A stretch of 55,053 nucleotides of DNA from Streptomyces sp. A0642 (GTDB lineage: Bacteria > Actinomycetota > Actinomycetes > Streptomycetales > Streptomycetaceae): NCBI RefSeq assembly GCF_004795105.1, contig NZ_SSBL01000038.1, forward strand, positions 1 through 55,053, in the 5' to 3' direction. Below, one piece after another: positions 1 to 6,921 of this stretch. The notes below the pieces were generated by a model. The model had not been told where the DNA came from. It saw nothing but the letters and a program-made list of their open reading frames with translations, and made no database searches. How positions within the stretch are numbered: the stretch's first letter is position 1; each line of letters opens with the position of its first letter. The translations under genes were made by a program, and so were the position numbers.

Positions 1-2
1 GC

Positions 3-77
3 GGCACCGGCGGCGCGGGCCGCTCCGGCGGTTCGGGCCGCGGTGGCGCGCCCGCCCGCGGGCGCCGCGCCGCGTAG
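3..77 (+). CDS. C-terminal tail of an unseen gene, Gly/Arg-rich
   Basis: An open frame enters from the left edge and stops at the TAG at 75-77. The 24 visible residues are almost only Gly, Arg, Ser and Ala, with RGG-like groups. Such tails are typical of actinobacterial DEAD-box RNA helicases, but nothing of a catalytic domain is in view, so this is only a guess. The strong hairpin just after the stop supports a real gene end here. The gene converges on the next one. Confidence 0.35.
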   Translation, partial: GTGGAGRSGGSGRGGAPARGRRAA

Positions 78-93
78 CCCGTCGTCATTCCAT

Positions 94-170
94 CCCGTCC
101 GGCGTGTGAGGACGAAGCGGCAACCGGGTTCGCCCGGAGCAACCGCTTCCGGCCTCCCACGCCGGACGGG
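94..170. terminator. Nested three-tier hairpin, probable bidirectional terminator
   Basis: Outer arms of 18 bp (94-111 and 153-170) pair with one mismatch. A second 6-bp stem (115-120 with 143-148) and a third 5-bp stem (124-128 with 133-137, loop TTCG) nest inside. It sits between two convergent genes, so termination of both is the simple reading. The outer arm contains GTCCGGCG, which also occurs in the repeat at 17294-17363, suggesting a dispersed REP-like family. Confidence 0.7.
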
Positions 171-183
171 CTTGTTTCCACCC

Positions 184-1092
184 TCAGGTCGTGCAGTCCA
201 GCACCGTCCGGCACAGCGCGCACCGCGCCCGCACCCGGCCGCGGACCGGCACCCTGTTGCGCTGATGGCAGGTCGGGCACGGGAACGAGACGCGCAGCCC
301 GTCGTCCCCGGCCTCGAACGCGTACGGTGCCTCCGGCCCCGCAGCCGGCGCCGCACCCGGGTGGTCCTGGGCGTAGCGCCGGTCCTTCGCGTACCGGCGC
401 CGGCCCGCCCAGCCCGCGGCCGTCAGCGGCGGCTGCGCGCTCTCGCGCAGCGCCTGAGCCTTCCCCTTCGTGTACGCGGTGTACGCCTGCGGGCTGGTGA
501 ACCACGGCGAGGGATCCTCGTCGAAGGCGATCGCCCGCTTGGCCAGCACGTACCCGAACTCCTCCGGGGTGAGATAGCCGAGCTTCTGGCTGGACGTGGC
601 GTCCTGACGGAACGCGTCCAGCAGCAGCCAGCCCGCCCCCAGATAGGCCGCCGCGGTGTCGGTGAGGATCTCGTTGGCACGGGTCCCGGGGAACTCCAGG
701 CCGAGCCGGTGCAGCAGCACATGCGTGACCTCGTGCGACAACGCGGCCCCGATGTCCCTGCGATGGGTCCGGAAACGGTCGTTCAGCTCGATGAAGTACT
801 CAGGGCCCGCCGCGAGTTCGACGCTTCCCGCATGCTCCATCGAGCGGAACGCCACGATCATGCGGGCGTCCGGCAGCCGCAGATGGCGCACCATCGCCCG
901 CGCCACCCGCTGGGCGCCGAGATGGAGGTCGTCCGCGTCGGCGAACGCGGCGTCGACGGGGGCGAGGCTGGGGGCGAAGCGGTGGACGCCGTCGTACGAC
1001 AGCCGCCGGTAGAGGGCGGTGATCGCCGACCGGACCGTGGCCAGATGCGGGAAGCCGTGCGTCACCGGGCTGGTGTGGGGGCTGTCCGACAC
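184..1092 (-). CDS. Zinc-metallopeptidase-like protein with C-terminal zinc ribbon
   Basis: About 302 residues from the GTG at 1092, which is preceded by a G-rich stretch; an in-frame GTG at 1131 is the alternative start. Residues 120-124 are HEVTH, an HExxH zinc-peptidase signature inside a hydrophobic helix. The last 30 residues hold CPTC and CALC separated by a basic stretch, a four-cysteine zinc ribbon. No signal peptide or membrane segment is visible, so it is probably cytoplasmic. The combination of a central HExxH and a terminal ribbon does not let me name a family; substrate and partners are unknown. It is followed by the hairpin at 94-170 and shares its direction with the GH35 gene upstream. 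Confidence 0.75.
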   Translation of the reverse strand: MSDSPHTSPVTHGFPHLATVRSAITALYRRLSYDGVHRFAPSLAPVDAAFADADDLHLGAQRVARAMVRHLRLPDARMIVAFRSMEHAGSVELAAGPEYFIELNDRFRTHRRDIGAALSHEVTHVLLHRLGLEFPGTRANEILTDTAAAYLGAGWLLLDAFRQDATSSQKLGYLTPEEFGYVLAKRAIAFDEDPSPWFTSPQAYTAYTKGKAQALRESAQPPLTAAGWAGRRRYAKDRRYAQDHPGAAPAAGPEAPYAFEAGDDGLRVSFPCPTCHQRNRVPVRGRVRARCALCRTVLDCTT

Positions 1093-1156
1093 GTCCCCAC
1101 CCCCACGTCGCGGCGCTCGACTCCTCACCACTGTAGACCGCGAGGGCCGTTGCCCG

Positions 1157-2959
1157 TCAGGCGTCCGCGTCCGCCGGACCGCCCGCCCGCACGGGCACGC
1201 CCGGCCCCAGCTCCGCGAACGGCGCCCCCGCGCCCTCCACCTCCAGCACCCACACCTCGTTCACGCCGTCCCGCAGCACCGGGCCCGGCACGTACAGCGT
1301 CCCCTGCGGGCCCGCCGACCAGTAGCGCCCGAGGCAGAACCCGTTCACCCACACGAAGCCCCGCGTCCAGCCCGGCAGTTCGAGCCCGGCGTGCCCGGTC
1401 CCGGACACGTCCGCGACCTCGAACGTGCCCCGGTACAGGCCACTGGGACCCGACCCGTCGACCGGCGCGAACGGCACGCCGGCCACCGCCGCGGGCTCGT
1501 CGAACGCGTCGAGCCGCAGCGCCCGTGCCCGTACGCCGTGCAGGAACTGGCGCTCGTGCAGGACGCCCCCCGTGATCCCCTTCGGTTCGCCCAGCCGCGG
1601 ACCGTAGTTGACCCGGCCCAGCGACTCCACCCACAGCTCCACCTCGGCCGGCCCGGCCACCGGCTCCGGCAGGTATGCGTCCCCCTCGCTCAGCACCCCG
1701 CGGCGCACCCCGTCGACGTACACCGTCGCCCGGTCCCGCAGGCCCGCGACACCCAGCGTGTACGGGCCGCGCGGACCCGGCACCGCGACCCGGTAGCGCA
1801 CCAGGCCGCGGTCCACCCCCAGCTCCTCGAACGTGGGCGGCACACCGGACTCCGCCGCCTCCTCGTCACCGAGCGCCTCCATGACGGCCGGCAGCGGCGC
1901 CCACTCGGTCAGCTCGGCCCGCACCGGGGCCAGCCCGACGGGCTCCGGCGGGAGCGCGGGCAGCGGCCCGTCCGCGTACGGCGCGAGGACCTCCCGGAAC
2001 AGGCGGAACTTCTCCGTCGGCCGCCCGTACTCGTCGACCGGCGCGTCGTAGTCGTACGACGTCACCGTCGGCAGCAGCTCCTCGTCCTGCAACGGCCCGG
2101 AACGGTTGGCGCCCGCCCAGCCGGCGAAGTTCGTCCCTCCGTGCGCCATGTAGACGTTCACCGACGCCCCGCACTCCAGGATCTCCCGCAACGCGCCGGC
2201 GGCCTGCGCCGGATCCCGCACGACCGGAGCCGCGCCCCAGTGCTCGAACCAGCCGCACCAGAACTCCATGCACATCAGCGGCCCACCGGCCTGGTGCCGG
2301 CGCAGCACCCGGAACGCCTCGCGCGCCCCCGAACCGAAGTTCGCCGTGGCGAGCAGACCGGGGACCGAACCACCGGTGAGCATGTGGTCCTCAGGCCCGT
2401 CGGAGGTGAACAGCGGAACGCTCACCCCGCACGCACCGAGCATCGCCGCGACCCGGCGCAGATGGACCGCGTCGGTGCCGTAACTGCCGTACTCGTTCTC
2501 CGCCTGCACCATGATCACCGGACCGCCGCGGTCGATCTGCCGCTCCGCCACCTGCGGCAGCAGCTCGGTGAACCACCGCTCCACCGCGGCCAGATACCCG
2601 GCGTCCCGGGTCCGCACCCGCCGGCCGAACCGGCCGGTCACCCACGCGGGGAGCCCGCCGTTCTCCCACTCCGCGCAGATGTACGGTCCCGGCCGGACGA
2701 TCGCCCACAGGCCGGCCCGGTGCGCCGCGTCCAGGAAACGGCCGAGCGCCCCCACGTCACGGAACTCGCCCGGCCGCGGCTCGTGCAGGTTCCAGGGCAC
2801 GTACGTCTCGACGCAGTTCAGGCCCATCGCCCGCAGCATCGACAGCCGGTGCTCCCACTGCGCCTCGTGCACCCGGAAGTAGTGCAGGGCCCCCGACAGC
2901 AGCCGTACGGGCTTTCCGTCGATCCGGAAGTGGTCGTCCCCCACGGTGAAGTCAGCCAT
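1157..2959 (-). CDS. Beta-galactosidase, glycoside hydrolase family 35
   Basis: A 600-residue retaining beta-galactosidase that removes terminal beta-linked galactose. The start is the ATG at 2959, with AGGAGA a few bases upstream; longer frames lack a ribosome site. The N-terminal TIM barrel shows the GH35 hallmarks: FRVHEAQWEHRL near residue 28, RPGPYICAEWENGG near 89-102, and QAENEYGSYG, in which Glu156 is the expected acid/base. MCMEFWCGW further on carries the expected nucleophile Glu. C-terminal beta-sandwich segments follow, including a jelly-roll ending near GLPRYWS-like residues. There is no secretion signal, so it likely acts inside the cell on imported galactosides. It is transcribed divergently from the AraC-type gene, its likely regulator. 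Confidence 0.92.
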   Translation of the reverse strand: MADFTVGDDHFRIDGKPVRLLSGALHYFRVHEAQWEHRLSMLRAMGLNCVETYVPWNLHEPRPGEFRDVGALGRFLDAAHRAGLWAIVRPGPYICAEWENGGLPAWVTGRFGRRVRTRDAGYLAAVERWFTELLPQVAERQIDRGGPVIMVQAENEYGSYGTDAVHLRRVAAMLGACGVSVPLFTSDGPEDHMLTGGSVPGLLATANFGSGAREAFRVLRRHQAGGPLMCMEFWCGWFEHWGAAPVVRDPAQAAGALREILECGASVNVYMAHGGTNFAGWAGANRSGPLQDEELLPTVTSYDYDAPVDEYGRPTEKFRLFREVLAPYADGPLPALPPEPVGLAPVRAELTEWAPLPAVMEALGDEEAAESGVPPTFEELGVDRGLVRYRVAVPGPRGPYTLGVAGLRDRATVYVDGVRRGVLSEGDAYLPEPVAGPAEVELWVESLGRVNYGPRLGEPKGITGGVLHERQFLHGVRARALRLDAFDEPAAVAGVPFAPVDGSGPSGLYRGTFEVADVSGTGHAGLELPGWTRGFVWVNGFCLGRYWSAGPQGTLYVPGPVLRDGVNEVWVLEVEGAGAPFAELGPGVPVRAGGPADADA

Positions 2960-3102
2960 CGTGCTCGTTCTCTCCTGTGCGCGCGGTCCCGTGAACGCCG
3001 CGCCGGCACACGGCCCGGTATGCGGAACGCGGTACGTGTGACGGAGCGGGCGGCACCCGGGAGCAATGTCACGGACCAGCGTCGCCCCCTGGCGTGCGGC
3101 CG

Positions 3103-3112
3103 GTCCATGGAC
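3103..3112. promoter_or_regulatory. Perfect palindrome in the GH35/AraC divergent promoter region
   Basis: GTCCATGGAC is a perfect 10-bp inverted repeat in the 259-bp gap between the divergent GH35 and AraC genes. The gap also holds a weaker repeat, TGCT and AGCA separated by 7 bp, near 3150. Either could be an operator of the adjacent AraC protein. No clear -10/-35 pair could be fixed. Confidence 0.3.
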
Positions 3113-3218
3113 AAAGATCACTGCTGTTTGGACGCAGCCGCACGACTGCTGGTGCGCAGCACACGACGTCGCACGTCAGCCGGGAGCGGCCGGGGGAGCG
3201 GAGGGGGAGCGAGGGCCG

Positions 3219-4097
3219 ATGTACCACACCTGGATGCGTTTCTTCACCCCGAGCCCGCTCCACCACCGCCTCGGCCTGGTCTGCCTGGGGGTCGGTCTGC
3301 AGCACGGCACGCTGCCGGCCGTCGGGCCCCGCACCCTGGACCACCACGTGGCGGTCGTCATCCACACGGGCAGCGGATGGTTCGCCGGACCGGATGGGCG
3401 CCGGCTGCCCGTCACCGCGCCCAGCCTGATCTGGCTGACCCCCGGCACCCCCCACCACTACGGCGCGGATCCGGTCACCGGCTGGGACGAGAGCTTCGTC
3501 GACTTCACGGGGCCCGCCACGACCACCTACACCGAACTCGGCTGCATCGAACCGGAACGCCCCCTCGTCCCGCTCGCCGACACCGCGGCGCCCCGGGCCG
3601 CGATCGGCCGGATGGTCCGGGCGGCCCGGCGCGGCAACCCGCTGCTGGAGGTGGAGACGGGGGCGGCCGTCCACGAACTCCTCGTCGCGCTGCGCCGCGC
3701 ACGCGCCGACATCGGCCCCGACGGCGACCCGGTGCTGCAGGCCCTGGCCCGCGACGCCTTCCAGCCGCTCTCCGTCGCCGAGCACGCCGCCCGGCACGGC
3801 ATGACACCCGCCGAACTGCGCACGGCGGTGCGACGGGGGGCCGGGTGCAGCCCGAAGGACTACCTCCTCGGCATCCGGCTCGGCCACGCCAAGGAACTCC
3901 TGGCCACCAGCGACCTGCCCGTCGCCGCCGTCGCCCGGCGCGTGGGGTACGACGATCCGGCGTACTTCTCCCGGCTGTTCGCCCGCCGCGTCGGCATGGC
4001 CCCGGTCCGCTTCCGCGCCCAGCAGGGCCGCAGCGTGCCGGGCGGCTGGAGCGACCGGGTCCCGGATCCGGAACACCCACCGACGATCATCCCCTAA
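3219..4097 (+). CDS. AraC-family transcriptional regulator
   Basis: 292 residues from the ATG at 3219, with GGGGGAG nine bases upstream. The N-terminal half is an AraC-type cupin ligand domain: a run of small beta strands including HHVAVVIHTGSGW and LIWLTPGTPHHY. The C-terminal third has two helix-turn-helix motifs, the second containing VAAVARRVGYDDPAYFSRLF, the classic AraC signature. Divergent placement beside a GH35 beta-galactosidase suggests control of galactoside use in response to a sugar ligand. Its TAA stop codon is formed by the left end of the adjacent foldback element. Confidence 0.9.
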   Translation: MYHTWMRFFTPSPLHHRLGLVCLGVGLQHGTLPAVGPRTLDHHVAVVIHTGSGWFAGPDGRRLPVTAPSLIWLTPGTPHHYGADPVTGWDESFVDFTGPATTTYTELGCIEPERPLVPLADTAAPRAAIGRMVRAARRGNPLLEVETGAAVHELLVALRRARADIGPDGDPVLQALARDAFQPLSVAEHAARHGMTPAELRTAVRRGAGCSPKDYLLGIRLGHAKELLATSDLPVAAVARRVGYDDPAYFSRLFARRVGMAPVRFRAQQGRSVPGGWSDRVPDPEHPPTIIP

Positions 4098-4260
4098 GGG
4101 CTGTCCCGCAATTCCTGGCGGGCGCGCGACGCCAGCTACGGCACCTCGCCGCGTTGTCGAAACGCCCGAATACATCCAGTATGCGGCCGCCTCTCCGCCT
4201 TGCGATGCACCGCATCTGACGCCGCGCGCTGATCCACCAGGAACTGCGGGACAGCCCTTA
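4095..4260. mobile_element. MITE-like foldback element 1 (about 166 bp, TA-flanked)
   Basis: Terminal inverted repeats of 24 bp including the TA (4095-4118 and 4237-4260) match with one difference and begin TAAGGGCTGTCCCGCA. The element is flanked by TA on both sides, as expected for IS630/Tc1-mariner or some IS5-group insertions. It has no open frame. Its centre carries TCGCCGCGTTGTCG (4146-4159), a stem ATAC/GTAT around a CCA loop, and TCCGCCTTGCGAT (4194-4206), all shared in order and spacing with element 2. The left TA is also the TA of the TAA stop of the AraC gene. Confidence 0.75.
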
Positions 4261-4272
4261 GCGGGGCACCTC

Positions 4273-4278
4273 TAAGCT
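4273..4278 (+). promoter_or_regulatory. -10 box of the chorismate mutase gene, leaderless type
   Basis: TAAGCT ends nine bases before the ATG at 4287 and no Shine-Dalgarno sequence lies between them. This places the transcription start at or within a base or two of the ATG. The -35 region would fall on the right terminal repeat of foldback element 1, so the element may supply part of the promoter. Confidence 0.5.
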
Positions 4279-4286
4279 CACTGACC

Positions 4287-4622
4287 ATGACCACGAGCGA
4301 CATCGACGATTCCGTAGGCGCCGAACTGAACCGGCTGCGCGAGAGCATCGACAACATCGACGCGGCTGTTGTCCACATGCTCGCCGAGCGTTTCAAGTGC
4401 ACCCAGCAGGTGGGCCACCTCAAGGCCGCCCACCAGCTCCCCCCGGCCGACCCGGCCCGCGAGTCCCGCCAGATCGCCCGGCTGCGCCAGCTGGCGGAGA
4501 GCGCGCACCTGGATCCGGCGTTCGCCGAGAAGCTGCTGAACTTCATCGTGGCCGAGGTCATCCGTCACCACGAGCGGATCGCGGAGGAGTCGGCGAACGG
4601 GTCGGGCGGCGCGGGGGCCTAG
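4287..4622 (+). CDS. Chorismate mutase, AroQ type
   Basis: A 111-residue all-helical protein that rearranges chorismate to prephenate, the branch point to phenylalanine and tyrosine. It is the usual size for a stand-alone AroQ domain. Visible AroQ features are the N-terminal LNRLRESIDNIDAAVVHMLAERF helix region with its conserved Arg and Asp, then QVGHLKA with the active-site Lys, and a C-terminal helix FIVAEVIRHHERI. No ribosome site precedes the ATG, and the TAAGCT box suggests leaderless translation. The gene is bracketed by two foldback elements, one ending 27 bp upstream and one starting in its own TAG stop codon. The symbol is left blank because several aroQ paralogue names exist. Confidence 0.93.
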   Translation: MTTSDIDDSVGAELNRLRESIDNIDAAVVHMLAERFKCTQQVGHLKAAHQLPPADPARESRQIARLRQLAESAHLDPAFAEKLLNFIVAEVIRHHERIAEESANGSGGAGA

Positions 4623-4797
4623 GGCGTGTTTCGAGAGTCCCGCCTGCTCGGCGACGCCTGGCACGCACACTCGCCGCGTTGTCGGGATCGCCCCGATACA
4701 ACCAGTATCGGGGCGACCCTCCGCCTTGCGATCGCACGCACCAGGCGCCGCCGAGCCGCCCTCCGGGCGGACGGCGCTACTTTCGAAACACGCCCTA
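4620..4797. mobile_element. MITE-like foldback element 2 (about 178 bp, TA-flanked)
   Basis: Ends are TA-GGGCGTGTTTCGA (from 4620) and its reverse complement finishing in TA at 4797, extending to about 18 bp with one mismatch. The interior shares TCGCCGCGTTGTCG (4671-4684) and TCCGCCTTGCGAT (4720-4732) with element 1, at nearly the same spacing. Between them a perfect 12-bp stem closes on an AACCA loop. The terminal repeats differ from element 1 while the core is conserved. No open frame is present. The left TA is part of the TAG stop of chorismate mutase; the right TA abuts the SMI1-like remnant. Confidence 0.75.
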
Positions 4798-5124
4798 GCG
4801 CCTTCGGCCGGCGCGACGGCCGGTGTCAGCGGCTCCTCGGGCGGCGACCGGGGCGGGGCCGATGTGCCCGACGAGGAGTATCTCGTCCACGGCGACGAGC
4901 AGCACCCCTGCACCCTCCGGACCGGGTATCTGAGCGACATGCTCGAGATCAGCCATACGCCCGGGGCGGGAGACGTCTGTCTCCTCGACCCGCACGTGGT
5001 CACACCGTCCGGGGAGTGGGAGGCCTGGTATCTCGCGCGCTGGCTGCCCGGAGCCGTCCGGTACCGGTCCTTCTGGGATCTCATGAACGACGAGTACCGG
5101 AGCTTTCGCGGCGACCGCGCGTGA
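4798..5124 (+). pseudogene. 5'-truncated SMI1/KNR4-like gene remnant
   Basis: A frame open from the right edge of element 2 to the TGA at 5122-5124 encodes the C-terminal half of an SMI1/KNR4-like protein. Seen are YLVHGDEQH, GDVCLLDPHVVTPSGEWEAW, LPGAVRYRSFW and MNDEYRSF, the pattern found near the end of that family. The family's N-terminal helices and beginning of the fold are absent, and there is no start codon with a ribosome site after the element. The family includes polymorphic-toxin immunity proteins in bacteria. The likely story is loss of the 5' part together with arrival of element 2; a very short functional protein cannot be excluded. Confidence 0.6.
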
Positions 5125-5131
5125 GCGCCCC

Positions 5132-6571
5132 TCAGGGCGAGATCTCCTCCAGCGGGCGGTTCGCCGTCTCCTCCGCCAGCGTTCCCGCCACCACCGCGCC
5201 CCCCAGGGCCACCGCTCCCAGCATCACGAACACCGTGGCGACGCTGTCACCGGCGGCGTAGACCGCGCCCACCAGGATCGGGCCGAGGATCACGCCCAGT
5301 CGGTTGACCGCGCCGCCGACGCTGCAGCCCAGGGCGCGCATCCGGGTCGGGTACAGCTCGGGCGCATACAGGTACAGGCAGATGTTGGAGCCGAAGAAGC
5401 CGACCGCCGCGAGAGACGTCCAGATCAGCACCTGTACGGGGGTGCCCGCACCCAGCGCCGCCAGGGTGAGCAGCAGTGCGGCCGAGGCGCCGAGACAGAT
5501 CGCGAAGATCCGGCGGCGGCCCAGGACGTCCACCGTGAGGGCGACGATCAGGCAGCCCAGCAGACCGGCGACCGAGGTCACCGTGGAGTACAGCAGGGCG
5601 TCGGACAGGGTGAGGTCGTACGCGTCCTTGTAGATGCTGGGCAGCCAGGACGTCACGCCGTAGTTGACGAAGTAGCCGGTGAACCAGATCGCGCCGACCA
5701 CCAGCGTGCGGCGCCGGTAGCGGCCGGTGAACAGGCCGCGCACGCCGGTCGCGGCGCGTTCCGCCGGGGTGGCTGCCGCTGCCGGGGCCGCTGCCGGGGC
5801 CGGGGCGGAGGCGGCAGGGGCCGGCGGGGGAAGTGGTGCGCCCGTCGCCGCCGACACCTTGGCCTCGATCCGGGCCATGACGGCCTCGGCCTCGGCCGGC
5901 CTGCCCCGCTCCGCGAGCCAGCGCGGCGACTCCGGGACCTTGCGCTGGACGAGGAAGGCCAGCAGGCCGGGCACGGCGGCGACCGCGAACATCACGCGCC
6001 AGCCCGCCGCCGGGACCACCCAGGCCGCGACCAGGGCGCCGATGGTGAGGCCGGCCGGGAAGACGAGCTCGTACAGCAGGACGAAGCGACCCCGCTTGAA
6101 GCTCCGGGTGATCTCGCTGATGAAGGCCGCCGCGACCGGCACCTCGCCCCCGATCGCGAGTCCCTGGACGAAGCGCAGGGCCAGGAACGGGGTGAGCGAG
6201 GTGCACGCGGTCAGCGCCAGGCTCGCGAGGCCGGACACCGCCACGCAGTACGCGATCACCTTCACCCGGCCGTAGCGGTCGGCCAGCCGGCCCGACAGCA
6301 GGGCGCCGACGAGCATGCCGGCCGAGCCGACCGTGAGAACCGCCGTGGCGTCGCCCGTGGACAGCTGCCACTCGTCGCGGAGCTCGGGCAGTGCGTAGGC
6401 GATCAGCAGTTGGTCGAAGGCCTCGAAGAAGGTGACGACTCCCACGATCAGGCGGACGGTGACGTGCCAGCGGGAGAGCGGCAGGCGTTCGAAGCGGGCG
6501 GCGATGGTGGAGCGGGTGGTGCCGGCCGGCGACGAGCCGGGGACGGCGTCCTTCGAGGTGTCGGTGCTCAT
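5132..6571 (-). CDS. MFS transporter, aromatic-acid/sugar-porter type
   Basis: 479 residues from the ATG at 6571, behind a strong AGGAGG. Twelve hydrophobic segments are visible. MFS signatures are GRLADRYGRV (94-103), RFVQGLAIGGE (133-143), PESPRWL (213-219) and YAPELYPTRMRA in the second half. TM1 carries acidic residues in FFEAFDQ, as in aromatic acid:H+ symporters. The central cytoplasmic loop is lengthened by an Ala/Pro-rich linker (about 242-275). It is divergent from the aromatic catabolic operon, with MarR-type palindromes between them, so uptake of the pathway substrate is the best inference. Confidence 0.88.
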   Translation of the reverse strand: MSTDTSKDAVPGSSPAGTTRSTIAARFERLPLSRWHVTVRLIVGVVTFFEAFDQLLIAYALPELRDEWQLSTGDATAVLTVGSAGMLVGALLSGRLADRYGRVKVIAYCVAVSGLASLALTACTSLTPFLALRFVQGLAIGGEVPVAAAFISEITRSFKRGRFVLLYELVFPAGLTIGALVAAWVVPAAGWRVMFAVAAVPGLLAFLVQRKVPESPRWLAERGRPAEAEAVMARIEAKVSAATGAPLPPPAPAASAPAPAAAPAAAATPAERAATGVRGLFTGRYRRRTLVVGAIWFTGYFVNYGVTSWLPSIYKDAYDLTLSDALLYSTVTSVAGLLGCLIVALTVDVLGRRRIFAICLGASAALLLTLAALGAGTPVQVLIWTSLAAVGFFGSNICLYLYAPELYPTRMRALGCSVGGAVNRLGVILGPILVGAVYAAGDSVATVFVMLGAVALGGAVVAGTLAEETANRPLEEISP

Positions 6572-6757
6572 CCAGGGTTCCTCCTGCTCCGCATGGGGCC
6601 GGAGCGGTTGGGGAGCCAGGTGTACGAGTGGGCAGAGGAGGGTGAGCCGGCCGAGCGCGGGGGTGGACGACGGCCGAGTCGGTCGAGCGTACGGGGGACG
6701 GCGGCCGTGCGGCGCCCATGAGCGGGTGACATCACCCACTGCCTCTGGGAAGTTTCG

Positions 6758-6784
6758 TAAGTGCCTAGCTTCTAAGTGCTTAAG
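6758..6784. promoter_or_regulatory. Tandem TAAGTGC operators before the MFS gene
   Basis: Two near-copies, TAAGTGCCTAG (6758-6768) and CTAAGTGCTTAAG (6772-6784), lie 15 bp apart. The second is almost palindromic (TAAG-TG-CTTA) and matches 12 of 13 positions of the reverse complement of the site at 6864-6876. MarR proteins typically bind such short AT-rich palindromes. The position, about 190-215 bp upstream of the MFS start, fits its promoter region. Confidence 0.55.
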
Positions 6785-6850
6785 TTTTACCGGCACGGGG
6801 GCGGTGGCCGTCAAGACCCCGGAGGCAAAAGGAGTTTTTGCCCGGGGGGC

Positions 6851-6879
6851 TTGCGGACAATTACTTAAGCGCTTAGATT
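6851..6879 (+). promoter_or_regulatory. Catabolic operon promoter with embedded MarR-type operator
   Basis: TTGCGG (6851-6856), a 17-bp spacer and TAGATT (6874-6879) form a plausible housekeeping-sigma promoter, about 40 bp ahead of the aldehyde dehydrogenase start. The palindrome CTTAAGCGCTTAG (6864-6876) occupies the spacer and runs into the -10, an ideal repressor position. The nearby MarR gene at 17514-18068 is the obvious candidate. The rest of the 350-bp intergenic region holds only the tandem sites and an AGGAGG ribosome site. Confidence 0.55.
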
Positions 6880-6921
6880 TTTAGCCCTGAGGTAACCGAA
6901 CCGATCGCAGGAGGCCAACTG

